DNA of 13,934 nt from an uncultured Streptococcus sp. (GTDB taxonomy: Bacteria; Bacillota; Bacilli; Lactobacillales; Streptococcaceae): the NCBI RefSeq assembly GCF_938020365.1, contig NZ_CALIIB010000035.1, positions 1 through 13,934 of the forward strand. Direction: 5' to 3'. Positions 6,317 to 13,560 of this stretch are shown here, in pieces. The notes below the pieces were generated by a model. The model made no database searches and was not told where the DNA came from. It saw only the letters and a program-made list of their open reading frames with translations. Position 1 is the stretch's first letter, and each line of letters starts with the position of its first letter. The translations under genes and the position numbers were made by a program.

Positions 6317-6497
6317 AAAGAGTCCGGGACAAAAGTCCTAGCCTCTCAATTGTATTTGGATTATCGAGCAAGACGCAGTGGTTGAGTGGACTCTATTACG
6401 CTGACTGCATCAGCTTTTATAGCCCTACTCAACTGTGCGGAGGTGGGACGACGAAACCGAATTCTAACGAATTACCGATTTCTGTCCCACTCTCATT
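6317..6497 (+). repeat. 181-bp three-hairpin repeat, copy B
   Basis: Same element and orientation as copy A with about ten substitutions and no length change. Its first hairpin is damaged: GAGTCCGGGAC replaces GAGGCTGGGAC, giving two mismatches against GTCCTAGCCTC, so it is a weaker terminator. The right terminal repeat reads TGTCCCACTCTCATT, and the reverse complement of TCA at 6493-6495 is the TGA stop of the lipoprotein gene. The repeat therefore begins inside that stop codon region and separates the lipoprotein gene from rnpA. Confidence 0.88.
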
Positions 6498-7134
6498 TTA
6501 CACGGTAAAAAACGTCTGGGTGCTCTGAGATACCTTGGGCAATGATGAAGCGGTCTTGACTGCTATCAGTCGGATCCTGCCCACTAACGGTCTCTCCTGC
6601 TGGCAACTTTTTCCCAGCGGGAATAATAGACAGGGCAGCACCTGTAAGATTATGCCAACGAATGCTAGTACGATAAATTCCATTTTCATCCAGACCAGCG
6701 TAAACCAGCTCCAACTTGGCAACATCTGACACCAGTCCCTTGGCATCAAAGGTATAAGTGACGCCATTGGCATCTTTCCAAGTACCAGCCATGCTAGAAA
6801 AATCCCCAGAAGCAATGGCCTGCATATCTAAACTAGAGGTTGCGGCAGGCTCTTTTTCCACCTTGCTTTCTGACTTAGCAGAAGACTCCTTAGTTACTGG
6901 CTCCGAAGGCTCCTGACTGCTAGAGATAGAAGTGTCCAAACTGCTTGCTTCGGTAGAAAGCTCTGTCGAACTTTTGCTCGTCTCAGACTTTTTGGAAGAA
7001 GCTGAGCTGGTCGAGGTCAAGCTAACTTTGGAACTGCTAGAAGGCGAAGTCGGTTTTTCTTTCTTTTGACCGCAGGATACTAACACAGACGATGCCACCA
7101 GAGTTCCAGCCAAGAGAATCATCCATTTTTTCAT
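6493..7134 (-). CDS. Ser/Thr-rich lipoprotein with a C-terminal DUF6287-like domain
   Basis: A 213-residue exported lipoprotein. The start is ATG 7134-7132 with GAGGTG 6 bases upstream; an upstream in-frame start at 7206 would spoil the signal peptide and is rejected. Residues 1-21 form a lipoprotein signal with lipobox L-V-S-C (Cys21). Residues about 24-110 are a low-complexity linker dominated by Ser, Thr, Glu and Lys. The folded C-terminal domain (about 113-213) starts MQAIASGDFSSMAGTWKDAN, which resembles the DUF6287 domain found in streptococcal surface lipoproteins; that assignment is from memory. Function is unknown. It has a VicR-type box upstream, and its stop codon lies inside repeat copy B. 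Confidence 0.85.
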   Translation of the reverse strand: MKKWMILLAGTLVASSVLVSCGQKKEKPTSPSSSSKVSLTSTSSASSKKSETSKSSTELSTEASSLDTSISSSQEPSEPVTKESSAKSESKVEKEPAATSSLDMQAIASGDFSSMAGTWKDANGVTYTFDAKGLVSDVAKLELVYAGLDENGIYRTSIRWHNLTGAALSIIPAGKKLPAGETVSGQDPTDSSQDRFIIAQGISEHPDVFYRVK

Positions 7135-7164
7135 CTTTAGCACCTCGCAATATTTTCCTGTTCT

Positions 7165-7181
7165 TGTAACATTATTGTAAC
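7165..7181 (+). promoter_or_regulatory. Candidate VicR/WalR box
   Basis: TGTAAC (7165-7170), five bases, then TGTAAC (7176-7181) matches the TGTWAH-N5-TGTWAH consensus known for WalR/VicR response regulators exactly. It lies 31-47 bases upstream of the lipoprotein ATG, on the strand opposite to the gene. It overlaps a possible -10 (TACAAT on the minus strand, 7174-7179), for which no good -35 is seen. Confidence 0.5.
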
Positions 7182-7203
7182 ATAAATACAGCTTTTTAGA
7201 AAG

Positions 7204-7228
7204 CAAAAACCAGCTCGAAAGCTGGCTT
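7204..7228 (-). terminator. Intrinsic terminator of gltX
   Basis: On the minus strand AAGCCAGCT and AGCTGGTTT form a 9-bp stem with one G-U pair around a TTCG tetraloop, followed by a T-tract (GGTTTTTGC). It begins three bases after the gltX stop codon. Confidence 0.87.
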
Positions 7229-7231
7229 ATC

Positions 7232-8689
7232 TTATTGAATTTTTTTCAACATATTGTCGATATGCTGGATGGATTTTTCACGGCCTAATAGATAGATGGT
7301 ATCTGGCAATTCTGGACCGTGCATTTCACCAGAAACAGCGATACGAATTGGCATGAAGAGGTTCTTGCCCTTGATACCTGTCTCTTTTTGGACTGCTTTG
7401 ATTTGTGGGAAGATGTTTTCTGTCACAAATTCTTCATCTGTCATTGCTTCCAGTTTTGCTTTGAAAGCTTCCAAAACGACTGGAACTGTTTCGCCGGCCA
7501 TCACTTCTTTCTCTGCTTCCGTCAATTCTGGGAAATCTGAGAAGAAAAGGTCTGTCAATGGAACGATTTCATCCACTGATTTCATTTGTGGTTTGTAGAG
7601 TTCAACCAATTTCTCAGCCTTGTCGGTCAAGCGTCCTGCTTCTTCCAAGAATGGTTTTGCCATTTCAAAGATTGTCTCAAAATCTGCATTCTTGATGTAC
7701 TCATTGCTCATCCAGTCCATCTTTTTCTGGTCAAAGGCAGCTGGAGACTTGCTGAGGCGGTTTTCATCAAAGAGCTTGATGAGTTCTTCGCGAGAGAAGA
7801 TTTCATGCTCGCCACCAGGATTCCAACCGAGAAGAGCGATAAAGTTAAAGACTGCTTCTGGCAGGTAACCTTTTTTACGATAATCCTCGATGAACTGGAG
7901 GGTATTGGTATCGCGTTTTGACAACTTTTTACCAGTTTCAGAGTTGATAATCAGGGTCATATGACCAAACTCTGGCGCTTCCCAACCAAGTGCTTCATAA
8001 ACTATGAGCTGCTTAGGTGTGTTGGCAATGTGGTCGTCTCCACGTATAACGTGAGAGATTTGCATATCGTGGTCATCGATGACAACGGCAAAGTTGTAAG
8101 TTGGGTAACCGTCTTTCTTTTGGATAACCCAGTCGCCACCGATATTGCCACCTTCAAACTCGATATCGCCCTTGACCATGTCCGTCCACTTGTAGATACC
8201 AGCTTCATTGACAGCCAGACGAACCGTTGGAATGATACCTGCTGCTTCACGCTCTGCGATGTAAGCCGCTTTTTCATCCTCGCTCATGCCAAGGTATTCG
8301 TTGATGTAGCGAGGTGTTTCGCCAGCTGCTTCTTGGCGCTCGCGCTCAGCAGCCAATTCTTCTTCTGTAACGTAAGATTTGTAGGCTTTTCCTTCCGCTA
8401 GCAATTGGTCGATGTATTTCTGATACAATTCCAAACGCTCTGATTGGCGATAGTTCTCATGAGTTTCTGGACTTTCATCCCAGTCCATTCCCAACCAACG
8501 AAGGTTTTCAAGCTGTGAACGCTCACCATCCTCAACATGGCGCTTGCGGTCAGTATCTTCGATACGGATGATAAAAGTTCCGCCATGATGACGAGCATAA
8601 AGGTAGTTAAAGAGCGCCGTACGCGCATTTCCGATGTGTAAAAGCCCAGTTGGACTTGGTGCATAACGCACTCGAATATCTTTTGTCAA
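7232..8689 (-). CDS. gltX: Glutamyl-tRNA synthetase, non-discriminating type expected
   Basis: A 485-residue class I aminoacyl-tRNA synthetase that charges tRNA-Glu. In bacteria using the amidotransferase route it also mischarges tRNA-Gln. The ATP-binding HIGH motif is LLHIGNAR (residues 16-23) and the KMSKS equivalent is KLSKR (255-259). IEDTDRKRH (43-51) and the anticodon-binding C-terminal half are intact and full length. The start is TTG 8689-8687 with AGGAG 8 bases upstream, giving the usual streptococcal N-terminus TKDIRVRYAPSPTG. An upstream TTG at 8746 would add 19 unrelated residues and is rejected. It has its own promoter and terminator. Non-discriminating behaviour is inferred from the lineage, not seen. 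Confidence 0.97.
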   Translation of the reverse strand: MTKDIRVRYAPSPTGLLHIGNARTALFNYLYARHHGGTFIIRIEDTDRKRHVEDGERSQLENLRWLGMDWDESPETHENYRQSERLELYQKYIDQLLAEGKAYKSYVTEEELAAERERQEAAGETPRYINEYLGMSEDEKAAYIAEREAAGIIPTVRLAVNEAGIYKWTDMVKGDIEFEGGNIGGDWVIQKKDGYPTYNFAVVIDDHDMQISHVIRGDDHIANTPKQLIVYEALGWEAPEFGHMTLIINSETGKKLSKRDTNTLQFIEDYRKKGYLPEAVFNFIALLGWNPGGEHEIFSREELIKLFDENRLSKSPAAFDQKKMDWMSNEYIKNADFETIFEMAKPFLEEAGRLTDKAEKLVELYKPQMKSVDEIVPLTDLFFSDFPELTEAEKEVMAGETVPVVLEAFKAKLEAMTDEEFVTENIFPQIKAVQKETGIKGKNLFMPIRIAVSGEMHGPELPDTIYLLGREKSIQHIDNMLKKIQ

Positions 8690-8754
8690 TTTTCGATCTC
8701 CTATTTGGGAATAGCAGGAATGTCTTGCACCTGCTTTCGTATTCAAACGTTATT

Positions 8755-8763
8755 ATTATATCA
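8755..8763 (-). promoter_or_regulatory. Extended -10 promoter of gltX
   Basis: On the minus strand TGATATAAT gives a perfect -10 (8755-8760) with the TGN extension; no good -35 lies at the right distance. The leader of about 58 bases contains a 6-bp hairpin (AGCAGG 8713-8718 with CCTGCT 8730-8735 on the plus strand). I see no T-box features. Confidence 0.6.
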
Positions 8764-8800
8764 CATTCTCGACCCAGAATCCGCTGAATAGTATGATTTT

Positions 8801-9580
8801 TTAAGACAGTCTTTCTTCGAGAACAAAGTCAATCGGCAGCCAAGCTAAAACCTTCTCCAATTGCTTTTCCCAGTAATACCATTCATGCTTACCAGGACTG
8901 TGGCTGTAGCTAATATCCAAACCTAGCTTTTTCAAATTTTCCACGGCATGTTTATTGGCCGCATAGAGGAAATCCTCCTCGCCGCACCAAGCCCAAAACT
9001 TAGTTTTGCCATCCGACTGCTTGGCCAAAGTTTCCAGCGAATAAGGGCTGCTGGTCCAGTCTTCCAAATCACCAAAAATACCACGCCAGTATGCCGGCTT
9101 GGCTAGGTCAGTATCATCTGGATGCTGATTGTGAAAGCTGAGTGCCCCAGACAAACTAGCTGCATAAGAAAAACGGTTAGACTTGAGAGCCAGCTTAAAG
9201 GATCCGTATCCGCCCATGGAAAGGCCAGCGATAAAGTTTTTCTCCCGCTTGTCAGACATATTGGGGAAAAAGCGCTTGAGTACCCGTGGCAGCTCTTCAG
9301 CGATAGCCTCGTAATAGTTAAATCCGTATTGAGTATCGGTGTACCAGCCATTGCTGGTATTCGGCATGACAACAATCAAGTTAGTCGAGCGAACCAGACG
9401 TTCGATATTTGAGCGCTTGAGCCAGCTATTGTGATTACCGTTCATACCATGAAGCAGATACAAAACAGGAATATCCGGATCATCTGGTTCGTCCACGCGC
9501 GACGCATCTGGATAAAGGACATTGACTCCCCACTCCATCTCCAAGGCTTCTGAATAATATTCTATCTGCATCACTGCCAT
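8801..9580 (-). CDS. estA: Tributyrin-type carboxylesterase EstA (alpha/beta hydrolase)
   Basis: A 259-residue alpha/beta hydrolase of the EstA/esterase D type, which hydrolyses short-chain acyl esters. The oxyanion region is YLLHGMNGNHNSW (residues 41-53). The nucleophile elbow is GLSMGGYGS with Ser121. The acid is probably Asp203 in WCGEEDF, and the base is His232 in GKHEWYYW. There is no signal peptide, so it is probably cytoplasmic. ATG 9580 has GAGGAG 8 bases upstream; ATG 9571 is a possible later start. It follows rnjB, an order I recall from other streptococci (rnjB-estA). A terminator-like hairpin lies between them, and no convincing separate promoter is seen. Confidence 0.93.
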   Translation of the reverse strand: MAVMQIEYYSEALEMEWGVNVLYPDASRVDEPDDPDIPVLYLLHGMNGNHNSWLKRSNIERLVRSTNLIVVMPNTSNGWYTDTQYGFNYYEAIAEELPRVLKRFFPNMSDKREKNFIAGLSMGGYGSFKLALKSNRFSYAASLSGALSFHNQHPDDTDLAKPAYWRGIFGDLEDWTSSPYSLETLAKQSDGKTKFWAWCGEEDFLYAANKHAVENLKKLGLDISYSHSPGKHEWYYWEKQLEKVLAWLPIDFVLEERLS

Positions 9581-9677
9581 CTTTTTTCTCCTCTTGTAAA
9601 AACTACTGTTCTTGGCTAGGCGTCACCGTTAGCCACACTCTGAAAGCAAGGCCTGTTCTGCGACCGCTAAAAGATAA

Positions 9678-9699
9678 GAAAAAGCCGATATTCGACTTT
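9678..9699 (-). terminator. Intrinsic terminator of rnjB
   Basis: On the minus strand AAAGTCGA and TCGGCTTT form an 8-bp stem (one G-U pair) with a 3-base loop, followed by TTTCTT. It lies about 40 bases after the rnjB stop codon. A second hairpin (TGGCTA/TAGCCA, 9613-9635) between it and estA has no T-tract and could belong to an estA leader. Confidence 0.65.
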
Positions 9700-9739
9700 C
9701 TCTCTGCAAAATACTAGGAAAGCTGTTCCCACGAATAAT

Positions 9740-11407
9740 CTAGCGAACTTCCATGACAACCGGAAGAATAGCCGGCCGGCGCTTGGTCTGTTCAAAGAGG
9801 AACTTGGCCAAACTATCACGGACTGTTCCCTTAAGCTCACCCCAGTCAAAGTTATCCTGAGCCAGATAGTCTTCCACTGTCTTATTGATCAGGTCAGTGC
9901 TCTCTCGTAAGATATCACGGCTCTTCTTGACATAGACAAATCCTCGAGTATGAACCTTGGCTTTGGAAATGATTTTCTTCTCCTTACGATTAACTGTGAG
10001 CGCCACGATGAAGATGCCGTCTTCAGAGAGAACCTTACGATCACGCAGGACGATATTGCCCACATCACCGATGGCATTTCCATCAATCATGACATCGCCT
10101 GCTGACACTGCTCCAGCTGGCACAAAGTCGCCATTTTCGTAGGACATGACGCTACCACGCTTCGGTATCAAGATATTTTCTGGTAAAATCCCGACTTCCA
10201 TGGCTGCCTTAGCATGGGCATCCAGCCCACGGTATTCTCCCTGAATCGGGAAGAGATACTTGGGTTGCAATAAATTGAGCATGAGCTGCAAGTCACGCGC
10301 ATTGGCATGGCCAGATACACGCAAGTTTTGAGTGATCAGCTTAACCACTCCACCAGCTTGGTAAATCATATTTTCCACACGCGCTACGACTGCTTCCTTG
10401 GCAATAGATGGCGTTGTAACGATGTAAACCAAGTCTCCGTCTTTGATTTCTACATAACGGTGACGACCGATGGACATCTTGCGTAGACCATTAATAGGCT
10501 CGCCCATCCGACCCGTCTCCAAGATAATCAGCTCGTGGTCCTCAAACTTAGACATTTCCTTAGGCTTGATCAACAGGCGCTCATCTGCCAAGGATAATTT
10601 CTTGAGGCGGATAGCCGTACGGACGATATTTTCAATATCAAAGCCTGTCAAAACGACACGACGGCCTGTTTCTGCCGCAGCTTCAAAGACCTGCTGGATT
10701 CGAGACAGGTTGCTGGCAACTGCTGCTACGATGACACGGCCATCCCAATCCGAAATCGTGTCCGTAATCTCACGGCCAACCTCGCTCTCACTAGCCACTT
10801 GCACAGTGCTGTCAGCGTTGGCTGAATCACTTAAGAGAGCTAAAACGCCCTCACGGCCGATCTCAGCCAAACGGCCGAAATCTGTCGCATAAGATTCGCT
10901 GGCAGATTGATCAAACTTGAAATCTCCCGTATAAACAATATTGCCTTCACGCGTCTTGACAACAATTCCCAAGCTCTCTGGAATCGAGTGGGTTGTCCGG
11001 AAGAAAGAGACAACCGTTTCGCCAAACTCAATCTCGGTATTTTCATCGATAACATGAAAATCATTGAATTTCTTAACAGCGTCATTGTTTTTAACAAAGA
11101 GCTTGGCTAGCTCAATCGTCAACTCCGAACCGAAAACCGGTACCTTGGCTTCTGTCAAAAGATAGGGCAGTGCACCGATGGCATCCGCATGACCGTGAGT
11201 CAGAAAGACACCCGCAATTCGGTCTTTATTTTCAAACAAATAATCCATGTTGGGAATGACTACATCTACTCCCAACTGCTCATTTTCTGGGTACTTGAGC
11301 CCAGCATCCAATACAAAAATGGAATCATCCACTTCGGCGACGTAGAGATTTTTCCCATTCTCGCGAACACCGCCCAAAGTAATCAGCTTAATCGTGCTCT
11401 TACTCAT
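9740..11407 (-). CDS. rnjB: Ribonuclease J2
   Basis: A 555-residue metallo-beta-lactamase/beta-CASP ribonuclease. RNase J1 and J2 form a complex in Firmicutes that acts as a 5'-3' exonuclease and endonuclease in mRNA decay and rRNA maturation. The metal-binding motif reads HGHADA (residues 71-76) where the active J1 form has HGHEDH, so the second-metal histidine is replaced by Ala76. That is the hallmark of J2 and explains its low activity in other species. Other landmarks remain: THSIPESLG, YTGDFKFD, SDSANADS, VSGHANARDLQ and VHTRGFVYV. The start is ATG 11407 with AGGAG 5 bases upstream. The message has a leader of about 114 bases with several hairpins. Confidence 0.94.
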   Translation of the reverse strand: MSKSTIKLITLGGVRENGKNLYVAEVDDSIFVLDAGLKYPENEQLGVDVVIPNMDYLFENKDRIAGVFLTHGHADAIGALPYLLTEAKVPVFGSELTIELAKLFVKNNDAVKKFNDFHVIDENTEIEFGETVVSFFRTTHSIPESLGIVVKTREGNIVYTGDFKFDQSASESYATDFGRLAEIGREGVLALLSDSANADSTVQVASESEVGREITDTISDWDGRVIVAAVASNLSRIQQVFEAAAETGRRVVLTGFDIENIVRTAIRLKKLSLADERLLIKPKEMSKFEDHELIILETGRMGEPINGLRKMSIGRHRYVEIKDGDLVYIVTTPSIAKEAVVARVENMIYQAGGVVKLITQNLRVSGHANARDLQLMLNLLQPKYLFPIQGEYRGLDAHAKAAMEVGILPENILIPKRGSVMSYENGDFVPAGAVSAGDVMIDGNAIGDVGNIVLRDRKVLSEDGIFIVALTVNRKEKKIISKAKVHTRGFVYVKKSRDILRESTDLINKTVEDYLAQDNFDWGELKGTVRDSLAKFLFEQTKRRPAILPVVMEVR

Positions 11408-11527
11408 TTTTACTCCTATTCGATTTTAGAATCTCCTTTATCAAAGATTCCTTGATTTTATTACTAACGGTCCTTGGCAAGCCAAGTCGAATTACAGTTT
11501 TGCAAACAAAGTTTGCACATCTTAGTC

Positions 11528-11556
11528 ATTATAGCATTTTTTCACGCTTTTTTCAA
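11528..11556 (-). promoter_or_regulatory. Strong promoter of rnjB
   Basis: On the minus strand TTGAAA (11551-11556), exactly 17 bases, then a perfect TATAAT (11528-11533) preceded by TGC (extended -10). Transcription would start near 11521. Confidence 0.88.
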
Positions 11557-11713
11557 AATAAAGGAAACCTATAGAATGAGCAGCAAATCAAGGATAGTAG
11601 TTTGATACAGCAGGTCTCTGGTCACTTCTTCCTTCCTGATTCAAAATGCGAAGAAAGCCCCTCCCAGTTTCATTTTAGAAAACAGCTTTTGGTAGCTAGA
11701 TCTACTCACAAGA
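11557..11713. other. Gene-free stretch between the rnjB promoter and the GH1 terminator
   Basis: No complete gene is seen. On the minus strand a 23-codon open stretch (11640 down to TAG at 11569-11571) gives VTRDLLYQTTILDLLLIL. A second short stretch in a different frame just upstream of it (MKLGGAFFAF then stop) also looks protein-like. No ribosome binding site precedes either. They may be the remains of a decayed gene or chance. Confidence 0.3.
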
Positions 11714-11749
11714 TAAAAAATAATAGAACCTAGTCTGAGACTAGATTCT
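11714..11749 (-). terminator. Intrinsic terminator of the GH1 gene
   Basis: On the minus strand AGAATCTAGT (11740-11749) pairs with ACTAGGTTCT (11725-11734) with one mismatch and a 5-base loop. ATTATTTTTTATC follows. It is about 100 bases after the GH1 stop codon, with no gene between. Confidence 0.8.
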
Positions 11750-11848
11750 ACTATTCGAACGGGATGCCCTAAGCTGCTCTCCTGAAATCAATCAGAAGAT
11801 TAGTTGGGAAGCTGTCCTATCTTATATAGGCTGAATGGATGAACAGAC

Positions 11849-13231
11849 TTACTCAAAGCCATTATTTTGACTCAACTCTTTGAACCAGTGCCCTGATTTT
11901 TTGATAGTCCGTTCTTGGGTTTCTAGATTGAGCTCAATCAAGCCGTAGCGGTTCTTATAGCTATTGAGCCAAGACCAACAATCGATAAAGGTCCACATGA
12001 GGTAACCTGTACAGTTGGCCCCGTCCTGGATGGCACGATGAAGCTGGCGCAGATGGCCTTTAACAAAGTCAATCCTATAATCGTCTTGGATCATGCCATT
12101 TTCACGGAATTTCTCTTCACCCTCGACTCCCATGCCATTTTCCGTCAGCATCCATTCAATATTGCCATAGTTTTCCTTGATGTTTTGTGCAATATCGTAG
12201 ATTCCTTGCTCATAAATTTCCCAGCCACGGTGAGGATTAATCTTGCGGCCAAGCATAACATAAGGCTCATAGAAATGATCTGGCAGAAGCGGCGACTCTG
12301 GATGTTTCAAATACTTGGGCGCTGCAACCCGCAGAGGCTGATAGTAATTGACACCCAAAAAGTCGACCGTATTTTCCCGAATCGCTTGCAACTGCTCCTC
12401 AGTCGTAGCTGGTAAAAGATCATGCTCACGCAAAAGATCGACCAGCTCTGCTGGATAATGTCCCAAAACAGATGGATCCAAGAAAGACTTGGCTTGGAAG
12501 AGCTCGGCAATGCGAGCCGCCTTCAAGTCCGCCGGATGCTGACTGCGTGGATAAGCAGGTGTCAGATTTAGGATAATGCCGATTTTGTAGTCTGCTCCAA
12601 CCTCATGGCAGGCCTTCACCGCTAAAGAGCTAGCTAGCTGGGTATGATAAGCCACCTTGACCGCAGCCTGAGCGTCCACTTTATTAGGATAATGCCCATC
12701 GTAGAAATAGCCAAACTCAACTGGTACGATAGGCTCGTTAAAGGTCACCCACTGATCCACCAAGTCACCGTAGCTTTCAAAGCAGAAACGGGCATAGTCT
12801 ACATAAGCATCGACTGTATCTAAGTTCTCCCAACCTTCTTGCGCTTCCTGCAAGGCAAAGGGCAGGTCAAAATGATAAAGATTGACAATCAAGCGAATGC
12901 CTTTGGACTTGATTCTTTCAAAGACCTTGCGGTAGAAGTCAACACCAACCTGATTAACCGGACCACGACCATCTGGAAAAATCCGTGACCATTGAATAGA
13001 GGTCCGAAAGGCTGTGTGGCCTGTTTCGACTAAAAGGTCGATATCTTGCTCCCAATTTTCATAAAAAGCGGATGCCTTGTCAGGGCCAATTTCGTTATAG
13101 AAACGATGGGGTTCTTGGCTAAACCAATAGTCCCAAAGGTTGTCTCCCTTTCCATCTCCTGAAATCCGACCTTCTGTTTGCGGACCCGATGTAGAAGATC
13201 CCCAGACGAAACCTTTTGGAAATTGAATCAT
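11849..13231 (-). CDS. Glycoside hydrolase family 1 (beta-glucosidase or 6-phospho-beta-glucosidase)
   Basis: A full-length 460-residue GH1 enzyme, cytoplasmic, no signal peptide. The acid/base Glu166 is in TFNEP (163-167) and the nucleophile Glu364 in LTENG (362-366). The N-terminus FPKGFVWGSSTSGPQTEG and NLYHFDLP (117-124) are family-typical. Phospho-specific members bind the 6-phosphate with Ser, Lys and Tyr in a C-terminal loop. Here the loop is WSWLNSYKNRYG (419-430): Ser420 and Tyr429 are present, but the expected Lys position is Asn427, with Lys426 next to it. Whether it takes phosphorylated sugars is therefore open. No PTS genes lie in the window; the neighbour is msmK. ATG 13231 has AGAGG about 11 bases upstream. 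Confidence 0.92.
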   Translation of the reverse strand: MIQFPKGFVWGSSTSGPQTEGRISGDGKGDNLWDYWFSQEPHRFYNEIGPDKASAFYENWEQDIDLLVETGHTAFRTSIQWSRIFPDGRGPVNQVGVDFYRKVFERIKSKGIRLIVNLYHFDLPFALQEAQEGWENLDTVDAYVDYARFCFESYGDLVDQWVTFNEPIVPVEFGYFYDGHYPNKVDAQAAVKVAYHTQLASSLAVKACHEVGADYKIGIILNLTPAYPRSQHPADLKAARIAELFQAKSFLDPSVLGHYPAELVDLLREHDLLPATTEEQLQAIRENTVDFLGVNYYQPLRVAAPKYLKHPESPLLPDHFYEPYVMLGRKINPHRGWEIYEQGIYDIAQNIKENYGNIEWMLTENGMGVEGEEKFRENGMIQDDYRIDFVKGHLRQLHRAIQDGANCTGYLMWTFIDCWSWLNSYKNRYGLIELNLETQERTIKKSGHWFKELSQNNGFE

Positions 13232-13265
13232 ATTTTATTTACCTCTCGATTTATCTTTACACCTC

Positions 13266-13271
13266 ATTATA
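13266..13271 (-). promoter_or_regulatory. -10 element of the GH1 gene promoter
   Basis: A perfect TATAAT on the minus strand, 35 bases before the ATG. No good -35 is found at 16-18 bases, so activation by a regulator is possible. I see no catabolite-responsive (cre) site nearby. Confidence 0.45.
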
Positions 13272-13364
13272 TAAAGACCTTCTGAAAAAAGAAAGCAACA
13301 GTCTATTCAAATTTCTCTACTGATTAAAGACATTTTTGATTTGGAAGACTAAAAGTTCATTCAA

Positions 13365-13545
13365 AAAGAGAGTGGGACAGAAATCGGTAATTCGTTAGAA
13401 TTCGATTTCGTTGTCCCACCTCCGCACAGTTGAGTAGGGCTGTAAAAGCTGATGAAATCAGCGTAGTAGAGCCCACTCAACCACTGCGTCTTGCTCTACA
13501 ATACAAAGACAATTGAGGAGGCTGGGACTTTTGTCCCAGCCTCTT
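13365..13545 (-). repeat. 181-bp three-hairpin repeat, copy C
   Basis: Same element as copies A and B but inverted, differing from A by about six substitutions and one inserted base. The first hairpin is the most perfect of the three: GAGGCTGGGAC/GTCCCAGCCTC, 11 bp with an AAAA loop (13518-13543). It begins 17 bases after the msmK stop in the msmK reading direction, so it is the best candidate terminator for msmK. The right end lies about 95 bases upstream of the GH1 -10 element. Confidence 0.9.
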
Positions 13546-13560
13546 CATCATTTTCACTAA

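Noticed and set aside
6168..6371. 67-codon minus-strand frame upstream of rnpA
   Set aside because: It starts inside repeat copy B, covers the rnpA promoter and has no family resemblance or ribosome binding site.
7586..8401. Long plus-strand frames opposite gltX, including one of 146 codons
   Set aside because: gltX is intact and highly conserved on the other strand; these are antisense shadows.
8690..8800. T-box riboswitch before gltX
   Set aside because: The leader is only about 58 bases and lacks a T-box motif and terminator/antiterminator pair.
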